DNA from: Acidimicrobiia bacterium
GTDB taxonomy: Bacteria; Actinomycetota; Acidimicrobiia; UBA5794; JAOTWH01
DNA length: 24,090 nucleotides
NCBI GenBank assembly: GCA_029863035.1
Contig: JAOTWH010000010.1
Location: 1-24,090 of the forward strand
Direction of reading: 5' to 3'
Under the pieces are notes generated by a model. It saw only the letters and a program-made list of their open reading frames with translations. It was not told where the DNA came from and did no database searches. The translations under genes and the position numbers were made by a program. Below are positions 14,790 to 22,603 of this stretch, piece by piece (position 1 is the first letter of the stretch; each line of letters starts with the position of its first letter).

Positions 14790-15125
14790 CTAGGAAGCGC
14801 CCTGGGGTGCGGTGCTCGACTCGGAAGGGCTGAAGCACACTTGATCCGCGATGAACTCGAGGCGGCTGCGGCGGCCCAGCGGTTCGCTCCAGAATCGGCG
14901 CTGAATGGTTCCTGTAACCCACACTCGCTCGCCTGGATGACGATCGACGTCGATCAGCTCTTTCGGCGGGTCCCACACGGTCACCGGGACCACGTCGACC
15001 CTTCGCCTCGGCTCCGCCATTCGAGTCGTCACCAAGTATCGAATCATCCGCTCACCGCTATCCAGCGTCCGTGTTTCGGGCGGTGCCGCCAACCGGCCGG
15101 CCAGCACTGCCAGGTTGAGGTCCAT
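14790..15125 (-). CDS. Single-stranded DNA-binding protein (OB fold)
   Basis: This short SSB-like OB-fold protein (111 residues) starts MDLNLAVLAGRLAAPPETRTLDSGERMIRYLVTT, with VDVVPVTVWDPP and GERVWVTGTIQRRFW following, the strand order of bacterial SSB proteins. The acidic C-terminal tail ending in DDDIPF that recruits partners in the main replication SSB is missing; the end is SESSTAPQGAS. It is therefore probably an accessory paralogue. The ATG at 15125 is supported by AGGAGA seven bases upstream, and a frame extending to 15158 has no such signal. It heads the run toward the gamma-glutamyltransferase gene. Confidence 0.87.
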   Translation of the reverse strand: MDLNLAVLAGRLAAPPETRTLDSGERMIRYLVTTRMAEPRRRVDVVPVTVWDPPKELIDVDRHPGERVWVTGTIQRRFWSEPLGRRSRLEFIADQVCFSPSESSTAPQGAS

Positions 15126-15208
15126 CGTGGATTCTCCTATCCGGGAAGTGCGGAGCATCCTCGAACCTAGGCCACACGTGTGACACGATCACCGGGCCCC
15201 TCTCAGGT

Positions 15209-15874
15209 TCAAATCTCAACCAGGACCTCAGACAGCGACTTTCGATGCAGATCGGGAACCAGGCAATCGGCTGCGGGGTAGCCGATCGGAAAGAGAACGA
15301 ACGGTCGCTCGTTGGCCGGACGGCCGAGAAGCTTGCTAAGGAATCTCATGGGGCTTGGCGTGTGGGTCAGTGTGGCTAATCCCATGTTGTGGAGTGCTGC
15401 GATGAATAGACCACAGGCGATGCCCACGCTCTCCTTGACGTAGTAGTTGTGCTGTCTCTCCCCTTTGTCGTCTAAGCCATAGCGCTCCTCGAATACCACC
15501 ACCAGCCACGGCGCTGTCTCCAAGAACGGCTTGTCCCAGCCGGTACCGAGCGGAGCCAATGCTTCCAACCAGTCGGGAGGCAAACGGCCACCCTCGTAGT
15601 TCTCCCTCTCCTCGGCCTCAGCCGCTGACCTGATCGCGGATTTCGTATCAGCATCTCCCACGACGACGAACTTCCACGGCTGACGGTGAGCACCCGACGG
15701 GGCAGTTGAGGCCGTGGCTACAGCCAGATCGATCACCTCTCGCGGCACCTGCTCATCACTGAACTGGCGCACACTGCGACGCTCCTCCATCAGCTCATAG
15801 AAGGCTCGCGCCCGCTCCACCATGGTCTCGGGACCGAGTCGCTTCGGTTGGTAAGGGATGAATGGATGCTTCAC
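15209..15874 (-). CDS. Iodotyrosine-deiodinase-like nitroreductase-fold flavoprotein
   Basis: This 221-residue FMN protein resembles the animal iodotyrosine deiodinase more than ordinary nitroreductases. FYELMEERRSVRQFSDEQVPREVIDLA (25-51) carries the RRS phosphate-binding motif, TAPSGAHRQPWKFVVV (57-72) is nearly the deiodinase sequence, and GRPANERPFVLFPIGYPAADCLVPDLHRKSL (184-214) matches the C-terminal block. The Glu-Tyr-Lys set that clamps the iodotyrosine zwitterion appears conserved as E89, Y93 and K115. Such enzymes reductively remove halogen from halotyrosine. Bacterial homologues exist but the physiological substrate is uncertain. No signal or membrane segment is seen. Divergent from the hydrolase at 15905 with 30 bp between them. 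Confidence 0.88.
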   Translation of the reverse strand: MKHPFIPYQPKRLGPETMVERARAFYELMEERRSVRQFSDEQVPREVIDLAVATASTAPSGAHRQPWKFVVVGDADTKSAIRSAAEAEERENYEGGRLPPDWLEALAPLGTGWDKPFLETAPWLVVVFEERYGLDDKGERQHNYYVKESVGIACGLFIAALHNMGLATLTHTPSPMRFLSKLLGRPANERPFVLFPIGYPAADCLVPDLHRKSLSEVLVEI

Positions 15875-15904
15875 GGCTTCCTCCTTGGCGGTCTGACCTT
15901 ATCT

Positions 15905-16834
15905 ATGCTCGCCGATGTGGAGTACTCGGCTACCGACCTGGGCGACGGTCTGTATCAGATCGATGCCGGCATGCATGGACAGCCCGAGAGACTGGCGTGC
16001 TATCTGTTCGACACGCCAGAAAGGGTGCTCGTCGAGTGTGGTCCATCGGCGTCGATCGAGCATCTCTATCAGGGACTGGACGAACTAGGCATCGACGATC
16101 TGGCGGCCATGGTCGTCACCCACATCCACCTAGATCACGCCGGCGGAGCCGGCCACCTTGCTGCCAGGTTTCCCAATGCCAAGATCGGGGTTCACTCCCG
16201 AGGAGCTCGTCACCTGGCCGATCCGACTCGGCTGTGGAAATCCGCCGAGCGAATCTACGGGCAAGAAGGGATGAGGACCCTGTGGGGACCGATGGCGCCC
16301 ATCGCCGAAGACCGGCTACTGGTGTTGGATGAAGGAGACCTGATACCTCTTGGTGGTGGGCGGTCGTTGCGGGTGATGTATACGCCGGGTCACGCCAAAC
16401 ACCATGTGGTCTACTTCGACGAGGTAGGCGGAGGATGTTTCGTCGGTGACTCGGTTGGCATCGCGTTCCCTCACGGTCATTTCACCCAGCCGGTCACTCC
16501 CCCACCTGACTTCGATCCCGACCTGGTGGTGGAACAACTTCATCGGATGGCTGCGTTGAGCCCGGCTTTCCTTGGCTTCGCCCATTTCGGTGCCGACCAA
16601 GAGCCGCTGCAGCGACTGGAAGAGGCCGAGCAACGACTCGGAGCGTGGGTGACCAAGGTCGAATCGTTGCCAGACAGTGATAGCGCCATCGACGACTTCA
16701 GGACCTGGGTGATGGACGGATACCGAGCAGACGGTGTAGACGAGAGCATCATCACTACCTACGCCACGAACACCTTCTGGCCGATGCAGGTAGCCGGCAT
16801 TCGCCGCTGGCTGGAGGTGTCCGGCCGCACCTGA
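15905..16834 (+). CDS. Metallo-beta-lactamase-fold hydrolase
   Basis: This 309-residue protein has the metal-binding THIHLDHAGG at 72-81 (H73, H75, D77, H78), the later TPGHAKHHVVYF with the next histidine, the bridging Asp in GDSVGIAFPH and a final His in GFAHFGAD. All ligands for a dinuclear metal site are therefore present. The family cleaves thioesters, lactones or phosphodiesters, and no specific substrate can be read. No signal peptide is seen. I place the start at the ATG at 15905, just outside the divergent flavoprotein gene. A GTG four codons on (15917) is also possible, while the longer frame to 15848 overlaps that gene. It ends 27 bp before the large regulator. Confidence 0.88.
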   Translation: MLADVEYSATDLGDGLYQIDAGMHGQPERLACYLFDTPERVLVECGPSASIEHLYQGLDELGIDDLAAMVVTHIHLDHAGGAGHLAARFPNAKIGVHSRGARHLADPTRLWKSAERIYGQEGMRTLWGPMAPIAEDRLLVLDEGDLIPLGGGRSLRVMYTPGHAKHHVVYFDEVGGGCFVGDSVGIAFPHGHFTQPVTPPPDFDPDLVVEQLHRMAALSPAFLGFAHFGADQEPLQRLEEAEQRLGAWVTKVESLPDSDSAIDDFRTWVMDGYRADGVDESIITTYATNTFWPMQVAGIRRWLEVSGRT

Positions 16835-16849
16835 TCCGGCGGTGTTTGC

Positions 16850-16861
16850 TACGGTCGGACC
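16850..16861 (+). promoter_or_regulatory. Candidate -10 element for a leaderless BTAD-regulator transcript
   Basis: TACGGT at 16850-16855 is followed by six bases and the GTG at 16862. No Shine-Dalgarno is present. If active, the regulator has its own promoter within the short gap after the hydrolase gene. Confidence 0.35.
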
Positions 16862-19800
16862 GTGGGAAACCTCCGCATTCGACTCCTCGGCGGATTCGGG
16901 GTGGGACACGAGGAAGGAGTACTCCCTCCGGTCCCGTCTCGAAGTGCTAGGTCCCTGTTCGCCTATCTGGTCACCAACAAGCACGCTCACACCCGCGACT
17001 TGTTAGCAGGCACCTTTTGGCCGGACTTCCCTGAGAACCGGGCGCGACGACGCCTGAGTCACGCCATGTGGCAGCTGCAGACCGTTCTGAGCGAAGTACA
17101 GGGAAACGAGCCATTCATCCTGACCGAGGCTGACACAGTCGAGTTCAATACGAACGCGCCCTATTGGCTCGATGTGGAGGAGTTCGAAGCACTCATCGCC
17201 CGTGGGGAGCTCGCCGACCTGGTGAAGGCCACAGACCTCTACCGCGGGGATTTCCTGGCGGGCTTCTACGACGAATGGCAACGACCCGAGCAAGAACGGC
17301 TTCGCCAAACCCACCTTGACGTACTGGGGCGTCTCGTGAATACCTACAAGGCCCGAGGCGATCATGCGTCGGCCCTCGTCTACGCACGTCGTGCTGCTTC
17401 TCACGACCCCTTGCGCGAGGACGCTCATCGCGAAGTGATGCGGTTGTGCTTCCTGCTCGGCCAATTCAACGAAGCGCTCCAACAATTTGATTTCTGTTCA
17501 TCAGTTCTGGAAGAGGAGCTGGGTGCGGTACCTGACTCAGCCACGGTCGCCTTGTACGACGAGATCATCGAACATCGCTCCAAGGGTGACCGACCATTCG
17601 TGCCCGACCCGGCTGCGGTCCTATTTCGTCCTGCTGAGATCGCCATGGTCGGTCGAGCCACCGAGCGGGCGACTGTGGTCGACCTCATGAACACGGTGAT
17701 GGAGGGCCAGGGTGGCATCTTGCTGGTTGAGGGAGAAACCGGCATCGGTGTCAGCCGATTCCTGGCCGGACTGGCAGAAGATGCCCATTGGAGAGGCCTC
17801 GGCGTGATGAAGGGACGGGCGCGCCAGATGCGCATCGACACGCCATTCGACGTTCTCAAGACCACCCTCGAGGACGGCATTTCGTCGCTGCGAGCCCATC
17901 AGATCGCCACCATCGTGGATCCGATTTGGCTCGTAGCGGCAACTTCCATTGTCCCGTCCTTGCAGGAGTGGATTCCCGAACTAGAGGCCACGCCCCTCCA
18001 CCCCAACGAGGAAGCCGACCGACTCCGCCACGCGGTGGCAGAAATCCTGGTGGCGGTGGGCCAAATCAATCCTCATGTGGTGTTCATCGACGATGTGCAA
18101 TGGGCCGACGAGGACACGTTGGCGACCCTCAAGGTGCTCTCTCGTCGTTTGAGGGACGACAGCGTGCTGTTGATCTTGGGTTACCACTCCGATGAGGCTC
18201 GGAACAGGCCCGAGGTGTGGGAGGCTTTGCTGGAGATCGACACCAGTCCCGACTCTCGTCGGTTGGTGCTAGCTGGTTTGACTGAGGTTGAGACAGCCGA
18301 GCTGATACGAGCAGCTACAGGGCCGGGCCATGCCACGCCAGAGCTGGTGGCTTCCGTGTATCACCAGACGGCCGGCAACCCCTTGCTGGTGCTGGAATCG
18401 CTGCGAGAGATGAGCGACCAGGCGACGGATATTGAGCTTCCTCTGTCGGCGACGGCCTCGACCGCGCTGCAACGCAGGATCGGCGCCCTGCCACCACAAA
18501 CGCGAATCGCGCTGGAAGCCGCGGCCATCCTCGATGATGAGATAACCCCAGCATCCATCGCTGCGGTCTCGGGACTTGAGACTGAAGTCGTTCTTAGTGC
18601 GGTGGACGAAGGGGTGCGCCGGGCGCTGTTGGTCGACAACGGCAACCACCTCTCGTTCATTCATGGTCAGATGCGCAAGGCGACCTACCAGGCGATGGCG
18701 GCATCGCAGCGCCGTTCGTTCCACCGATTGGCGGCGGTCTGGCTCGAGAAGACCCATCCGAACCGGGTGGAGGAGATCGCCATCCACTTCGACCGAGCAG
18801 ACGAACCGCGCCTCGCCATGTCGTACTACGGCGAAGCAGCCCGCGCGGCTTCGGACTCACTCGGATACGAAAGCGCTGCCCGCCACTATGCCAATGCCCT
18901 ACGACTAGTTGACAAGATCGAACTTGGCGGAGCCGAAGCGACCAAACTGATGCGTGACTACGAGAGCGTGCTCGATCTGCTTGGTCGACGCGACGAGCAG
19001 GACGAGATAATCGACCGGCTGGATGTGCTGGCAACCTCGGCAGCCGAGGCAACCGACGTGGCAGAACGTCGCGCCTGGCTATTGGCCCACAGCGATCGCT
19101 TCGGCGAGGCGATCGCCGAAGCGGAGAGGGCTGTAATTCTGGCGGAGACCGCACAGATCTCTGTGGCTCGGGGGATGACCATTCGAGGACTGGCTCTGAG
19201 CTGGTCGGGACGACCGCGTGACGCCATCGAATGGCTCGATGCCGCACTACAGGCGCAACCCGAGGGCGACGCTGCCCAGGCTGACATCCACTACGCCAAG
19301 GGGGTAGCCCTTAGCTCGGTTGATGATCCGGGAGCGGAACTTGAGCTGTTGCAGTCTCTCGAGCAGTACGAGCAGATGGAGACGAAGCGAGGGGTAGCTG
19401 AGGTACTGGGCCTTTTGGCCACGGTGCGAGCTAGCCAGGGCCAGGCTGACACCGCCGAACGTGATCTGCTCAGAGCCTTGGAGATCTGCCGCAACATCGG
19501 CTACCGGCACGGCGAAGGCACCAACCTGGTGAATCTGGCCTCTCTGCAGTTCCTGTTGGATCGACCTGCCCGCGCTCTGAGCTACTTCGAGCAGGCCAAA
19601 CCAGTCCTCGAGCTGGTCGGTAATCGGCGGGGCTGGGCGACCGTGCTTTCCAACTCGGCACTGGTGCAACATCGCATTCTGGGTGACGACGAGACTGCAC
19701 GCGCAGATGCAACTGCCGCTCTGGACTACTTCGAACAAGTCGGCAACAAACGAGGGTCAGCTCACTGCAGAGCCATATTGGCTGATATCGCTGTTCGATC

Positions 19801-20545
19801 CGGTGACCTGGAGCAGGCCGAGGAGTACCTCGGGGACGTTGTGCTGGCCGCCAGCCAAGAGCAAGGAGAGTGGTTTGCTGCACAGAAGTACCGCTCGTAC
19901 GCCGGGGTAGCTCTGGCCATGGGCGACCACGACAAAGCGTTGCGATACCTCGATCAGGCGCTTGAGGCATGCCGCACGGCCGATCTGCAGGACCTGGCAA
20001 CCGTGCTAGAGGCTCGTCGCGCCGTTGCGCTGTCGGAGCGCGGATTGACTACCGAGGCTGTGAAGGCCGCCAGGACTGCGGTTGCTGGAGTTCATGGAGG
20101 AGTGGAACAGCCTTACCTGGTTAACTTCGCGCTGTTCGTTGCCCTGGAGCGGGAGGGTCCAGAAGCCATGACATGTCTGGGATCGGCCTACCACGGGTTG
20201 ATGGACTCGCTGCAGGAGTTCGACACAGCGCAGATCACTAGATCGCTCCAAGTACCCGAGCATCAAGCGATCGTCACGGCGTGGGCCGAACGCCACCCCG
20301 TCACCAGACTGGTTTCGCTGTCGGCCAAGAGCGGGCAGGGCTCGATTGAGGTCGAGGTAACAGTGGATGAACCCGCCGATCGTCTCTTGCCGGACCGAGT
20401 CGCAAGACGCAGGTCCCGACTCTCTCGCATGCTGGCCGAGATCGACTCCCGTGGCGCCGTTGCCAGCACTGAGGTCTTCTCCGGCTTGCTTGGGGTATCC
20501 ACCGCCACCGTCCGCCGAGATCTGGCTGACATTCGCCAGGGCTGA
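16862..20545 (+). CDS. BTAD/AAA/TPR transcriptional regulator with extra C-terminal DeoR-like HTH
   Basis: This is a 1227-residue cytosolic regulator. Residues 1-95 form a winged helix of the SARP/OmpR type (LRIRLLGGFGV; RARRRLSHAMWQLQTVL) and 100-240 a BTAD domain. From about 260 to 540 lies a STAND/AAA ATPase. Its Walker A reads GETGIGVS at 291-298, with Val in place of the usual Lys, while Walker B (VVFIDDVQWADED, 406-418) is intact. About 650-1115 is a long array of TPR-like helical repeats. The last 50 residues (1178-1227) hold SRLSRMLAEIDSRGAVASTEVF and GVSTATVRRDLADI, which looks like a DeoR-type helix-turn-helix. Two DNA-binding domains at opposite ends are unusual. It probably senses a ligand or partner through the TPR region. 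Targets are unknown; the nearest candidates are the micro-ORF and second lacI-type gene downstream. Confidence 0.9.
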   Translation: MGNLRIRLLGGFGVGHEEGVLPPVPSRSARSLFAYLVTNKHAHTRDLLAGTFWPDFPENRARRRLSHAMWQLQTVLSEVQGNEPFILTEADTVEFNTNAPYWLDVEEFEALIARGELADLVKATDLYRGDFLAGFYDEWQRPEQERLRQTHLDVLGRLVNTYKARGDHASALVYARRAASHDPLREDAHREVMRLCFLLGQFNEALQQFDFCSSVLEEELGAVPDSATVALYDEIIEHRSKGDRPFVPDPAAVLFRPAEIAMVGRATERATVVDLMNTVMEGQGGILLVEGETGIGVSRFLAGLAEDAHWRGLGVMKGRARQMRIDTPFDVLKTTLEDGISSLRAHQIATIVDPIWLVAATSIVPSLQEWIPELEATPLHPNEEADRLRHAVAEILVAVGQINPHVVFIDDVQWADEDTLATLKVLSRRLRDDSVLLILGYHSDEARNRPEVWEALLEIDTSPDSRRLVLAGLTEVETAELIRAATGPGHATPELVASVYHQTAGNPLLVLESLREMSDQATDIELPLSATASTALQRRIGALPPQTRIALEAAAILDDEITPASIAAVSGLETEVVLSAVDEGVRRALLVDNGNHLSFIHGQMRKATYQAMAASQRRSFHRLAAVWLEKTHPNRVEEIAIHFDRADEPRLAMSYYGEAARAASDSLGYESAARHYANALRLVDKIELGGAEATKLMRDYESVLDLLGRRDEQDEIIDRLDVLATSAAEATDVAERRAWLLAHSDRFGEAIAEAERAVILAETAQISVARGMTIRGLALSWSGRPRDAIEWLDAALQAQPEGDAAQADIHYAKGVALSSVDDPGAELELLQSLEQYEQMETKRGVAEVLGLLATVRASQGQADTAERDLLRALEICRNIGYRHGEGTNLVNLASLQFLLDRPARALSYFEQAKPVLELVGNRRGWATVLSNSALVQHRILGDDETARADATAALDYFEQVGNKRGSAHCRAILADIAVRSGDLEQAEEYLGDVVLAASQEQGEWFAAQKYRSYAGVALAMGDHDKALRYLDQALEACRTADLQDLATVLEARRAVALSERGLTTEAVKAARTAVAGVHGGVEQPYLVNFALFVALEREGPEAMTCLGSAYHGLMDSLQEFDTAQITRSLQVPEHQAIVTAWAERHPVTRLVSLSAKSGQGSIEVEVTVDEPADRLLPDRVARRRSRLSRMLAEIDSRGAVASTEVFSGLLGVSTATVRRDLADIRQG

Positions 20546-20701
20546 TATCCGCCACTCCAAGTACCTAATTTGTTCCCAACGGACCAGTTTGTACCACTTG
20601 TCGTGGCAACAATGAGCGCGGCACCGCTTCCAGTTGGTTCGCATTCCGAGATAGGCCGGAGACAGGTTTGAGGCATCATCTGAAGGTAAGAGCGGACTAC
20701 T

Positions 20702-20707
20702 AGGAGG
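20702..20707 (+). promoter_or_regulatory. Strong Shine-Dalgarno of the NIEWLR micro-ORF
   Basis: AGGAGG lies five bases before the GTG at 20713. It is one of the strongest ribosome sites in the window and serves no other frame, so it decides that the 15-codon ORF is translated. Confidence 0.7.
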
Positions 20708-20712
20708 CAATC

Positions 20713-20760
20713 GTGCGTCAGAACATCGAATGGCTGCGCAATATCGAATGGCTGCGCTAA
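20713..20760 (+). CDS. Micro-ORF encoding a 15-residue peptide with a tandem NIEWLR repeat
   Basis: GTG to TAA gives MRQNIEWLRNIEWLR. The six-codon unit NIEWLR occurs twice in a row (20722-20739 and 20740-20757), the two DNA copies differing at one wobble base. A perfect AGGAGG stands five bases before the start, far better than the signals of most genes here. It lies between the end of the large regulator and the second lacI-type gene, 53 bp ahead of the latter, which suits a leader or regulatory peptide, perhaps sensing translation of Trp, Leu or Arg codons. The TAA sits in the centre of the palindrome GCGCT-A-AGCGC. I know no family for it. Translation is likely, function unknown. Confidence 0.55.
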   Translation: MRQNIEWLRNIEWLR

Positions 20761-20763
20761 GCG
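20753..20763. promoter_or_regulatory. Short palindrome across the micro-ORF stop
   Basis: GCGCT, A, AGCGC is a perfect 5-bp-arm inverted repeat spanning the TAA. It lies about 50 bp upstream of the second lacI-type start and could be an operator. It does not match the TGNAANCGNTTNCA form seen at 5956. Confidence 0.25.
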
Positions 20764-20813
20764 CGGCAAACTGAACAAGAGGGTTCCATCAGCTAGCAAA
20801 CGGTAGAGGAACG

Positions 20814-21824
20814 ATGCCCACCATCGCAGAAGTCGCGGCTATGGCGGGCGTGAGTCCGGCCACCGTGTCCAGAGTCATCAACGGGCGCACATCGGTGGCC
20901 ACGCCCACTCGCGAGCGAGTCCTGGCGGCCATAGAAGAACTGGACTACACGCCCAACCGAATGGCGCGCGCTCTCTCTCTGGGCAAGTCCGCGGCCATCT
21001 ACGTCGTTGCCCCCGTGTCCGACAACCCTTCGGTAGCGCAACGCCTGCATGGCTTGGCCACCACACTCAACCAGTCTGCTTTTGAGCTCATATTGCATGA
21101 TGTGGAGACAGCCGCCCAGACGGCGCGACTGTTGAGCGAGCTAGCAACCCCGGATCGCATCGCCGCGGTGATCCTCATATCGGTCCGACCCCACAGCGAC
21201 CAACTCGCCAAATTGGCAGCAGCCGAAGTCCCGGTCGTCTTTGTGAATGCGAACGTGCCCGGGGTCGACTGTGTCTTCGTGGATAACCTTGAGGGAGGGC
21301 GGTTGGCAGCGCGCCACCTGCTGTCGATTGGCCACCGCAAGCTCGCCTTCGTAGGAGATACTGAGGACTCTGACCTTGGTTTTACGGGTAGCCGCGATAG
21401 GCGGATCGCGTTCGAAGAAACCCTGAACGCGGCAGGAGTTCGGCTTCCTGACGAGTTCATCCAGCTCGGCGCTCACCAAGCCGACGATGCCCGCCAAGCC
21501 ACGCTCGAACTGCTCGATCTAAACGATCCCCCAACAGCCATCTTCGCCGCGTCTGATGGACAAGCCATCGGCGTTCTCGAGGCGGCATACAGTCGAGAGC
21601 TCGACGTTCCGGGCGACCTATCAGTCATCGGCTTCGACGATATCTCCTCCGCCAAGGGCATGGGCCTGACCACCATTCGTCAGCCGCTCGAGGAGTCTGG
21701 TACGTTCGGAGCGCGGTTGGCTCTCGAGGCCGTCGAGCACAAAACGCTTGGAATGGCCATGGAGCTGCCTGTTGAGTTGATCATCCGCCGCTCCACCGCT
21801 CCCCCCAATCCGGAGCGCGAATAG
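20814..21824 (+). CDS. LacI/GalR-family transcriptional regulator
   Basis: This 336-residue protein opens with a textbook LacI headpiece: TIAEVAAMAGVSPATVSRVINGRTSV at 3-28 and the hinge YTPNRMARALSLGKS. The sugar-binding-type effector domain is complete, with VVFVNANVPGVDCVFVDNLEGGRLAARHLLSIGHRKLAFVG, the FAASDGQAIGVLEAA turn, LSVIGFDDISSAKGMGLTTIRQP and the C-terminal LIIRRST. It is clearly closer to the family norm than the shorter paralogue at 4941. GAGGA stands a few bases before the ATG. There is no sugar transporter or hydrolase nearby, so its regulon lies elsewhere or it controls itself. It is convergent with the methyltransferase, 12 bp apart. Confidence 0.95.
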   Translation: MPTIAEVAAMAGVSPATVSRVINGRTSVATPTRERVLAAIEELDYTPNRMARALSLGKSAAIYVVAPVSDNPSVAQRLHGLATTLNQSAFELILHDVETAAQTARLLSELATPDRIAAVILISVRPHSDQLAKLAAAEVPVVFVNANVPGVDCVFVDNLEGGRLAARHLLSIGHRKLAFVGDTEDSDLGFTGSRDRRIAFEETLNAAGVRLPDEFIQLGAHQADDARQATLELLDLNDPPTAIFAASDGQAIGVLEAAYSRELDVPGDLSVIGFDDISSAKGMGLTTIRQPLEESGTFGARLALEAVEHKTLGMAMELPVELIIRRSTAPPNPERE

Positions 21825-21836
21825 CAGTCGCAGCCT

Positions 21837-22601
21837 TTAGCTCGACTTGCGGGCCTTCCAGACTTCCTCCACCGGCCATTGCCTTGCCCAATTCTGATCG
21901 GCCCAGCCGTAGCTGCTGGTGGCGCCTTCGTGGGCATACACATCGATCATGTCTTCCACCTCCATCCCGCACTCGCGCAGCAGCCGAATGCGATCCCCAT
22001 GGCTGATGTGGAACTCGACTGAGTCGTCGTCCGGCCATTCAAAGCGCCTCATGCCCCTTTGGTCGCGCTTCAAGGTGGGATCTACTGGGGTTCCGTCATC
22101 CAGCTCCGGCATGCAGAGCATCAACAGCACCGAGTTGCCAAGGAAGATGAGCTCTCCCCCAGGCTTCAGCACCCGCGCCGCCTCCGGGATCCACAGGTAG
22201 GGATCCGACCAGATGGCGGCGCCGTATTCCGACACCACGACGTCGAACACCTTGTCGCGAAACGGAAGTGTTTCAGCGATGCCGTGGATCAGGGGGAACA
22301 CGAGATCGTGTTCTTGTTGGAACCTGGACGCGCTCGCGAGTTGTCGAGGCGAATTGTCCAGGCCGATGGGGTGCGCTCCGCGCCGTGCCATCCACGCCGA
22401 GACGTACCCGGTGCCGCAACCATCCTCCAACACCAACTTCCCCTCGAGGTCCACCGGAAGTAACCCCACGTCCGCCTCGGGCACGCTGAACACCCCCCAC
22501 ACCGGTTCACCGGCCCACAGGTTGGTGGCGTAATCCTCGTAATCGTCAGCTTGGACGTCCCAATGGGCTCTATTGGTAAGGATGTAGTCAGGGCGCTCCA
22601 T
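21837..22601 (-). CDS. Class I SAM-dependent methyltransferase
   Basis: This 254-residue protein has motif I LVLEDGCGTGYVSAWMARRGAHPIGLDNSPRQLASA near 57-92. The usual first Asp/Glu of motif I is kept as E-D ahead of GCGTG, and the acidic LDNSP ends strand 2. FDVVVSEYGAAIWSDPYLWIPEAARVLKPGGELIFLG is motifs IV-VI of the UbiE/COQ5-like small-molecule methyltransferases. The substrate is unknown. The ATG at 22601 is preferred; GTGs at 22610 and 22607 are also in frame, the latter overlapping the glycosylase stop as GTGA. It follows the DNA glycosylase gene directly and is probably coupled to it. Confidence 0.9.
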   Translation of the reverse strand: MERPDYILTNRAHWDVQADDYEDYATNLWAGEPVWGVFSVPEADVGLLPVDLEGKLVLEDGCGTGYVSAWMARRGAHPIGLDNSPRQLASASRFQQEHDLVFPLIHGIAETLPFRDKVFDVVVSEYGAAIWSDPYLWIPEAARVLKPGGELIFLGNSVLLMLCMPELDDGTPVDPTLKRDQRGMRRFEWPDDDSVEFHISHGDRIRLLRECGMEVEDMIDVYAHEGATSSYGWADQNWARQWPVEEVWKARKSS

Positions 22602-22603
22602 GG

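Noticed and set aside
20577..20620. An imperfect inverted repeat CAAGTAC...GTACCACTTG after the large regulator, considered as a terminator
   Set aside because: The right arm has a two-base insertion, the loop is long and no T-run follows.
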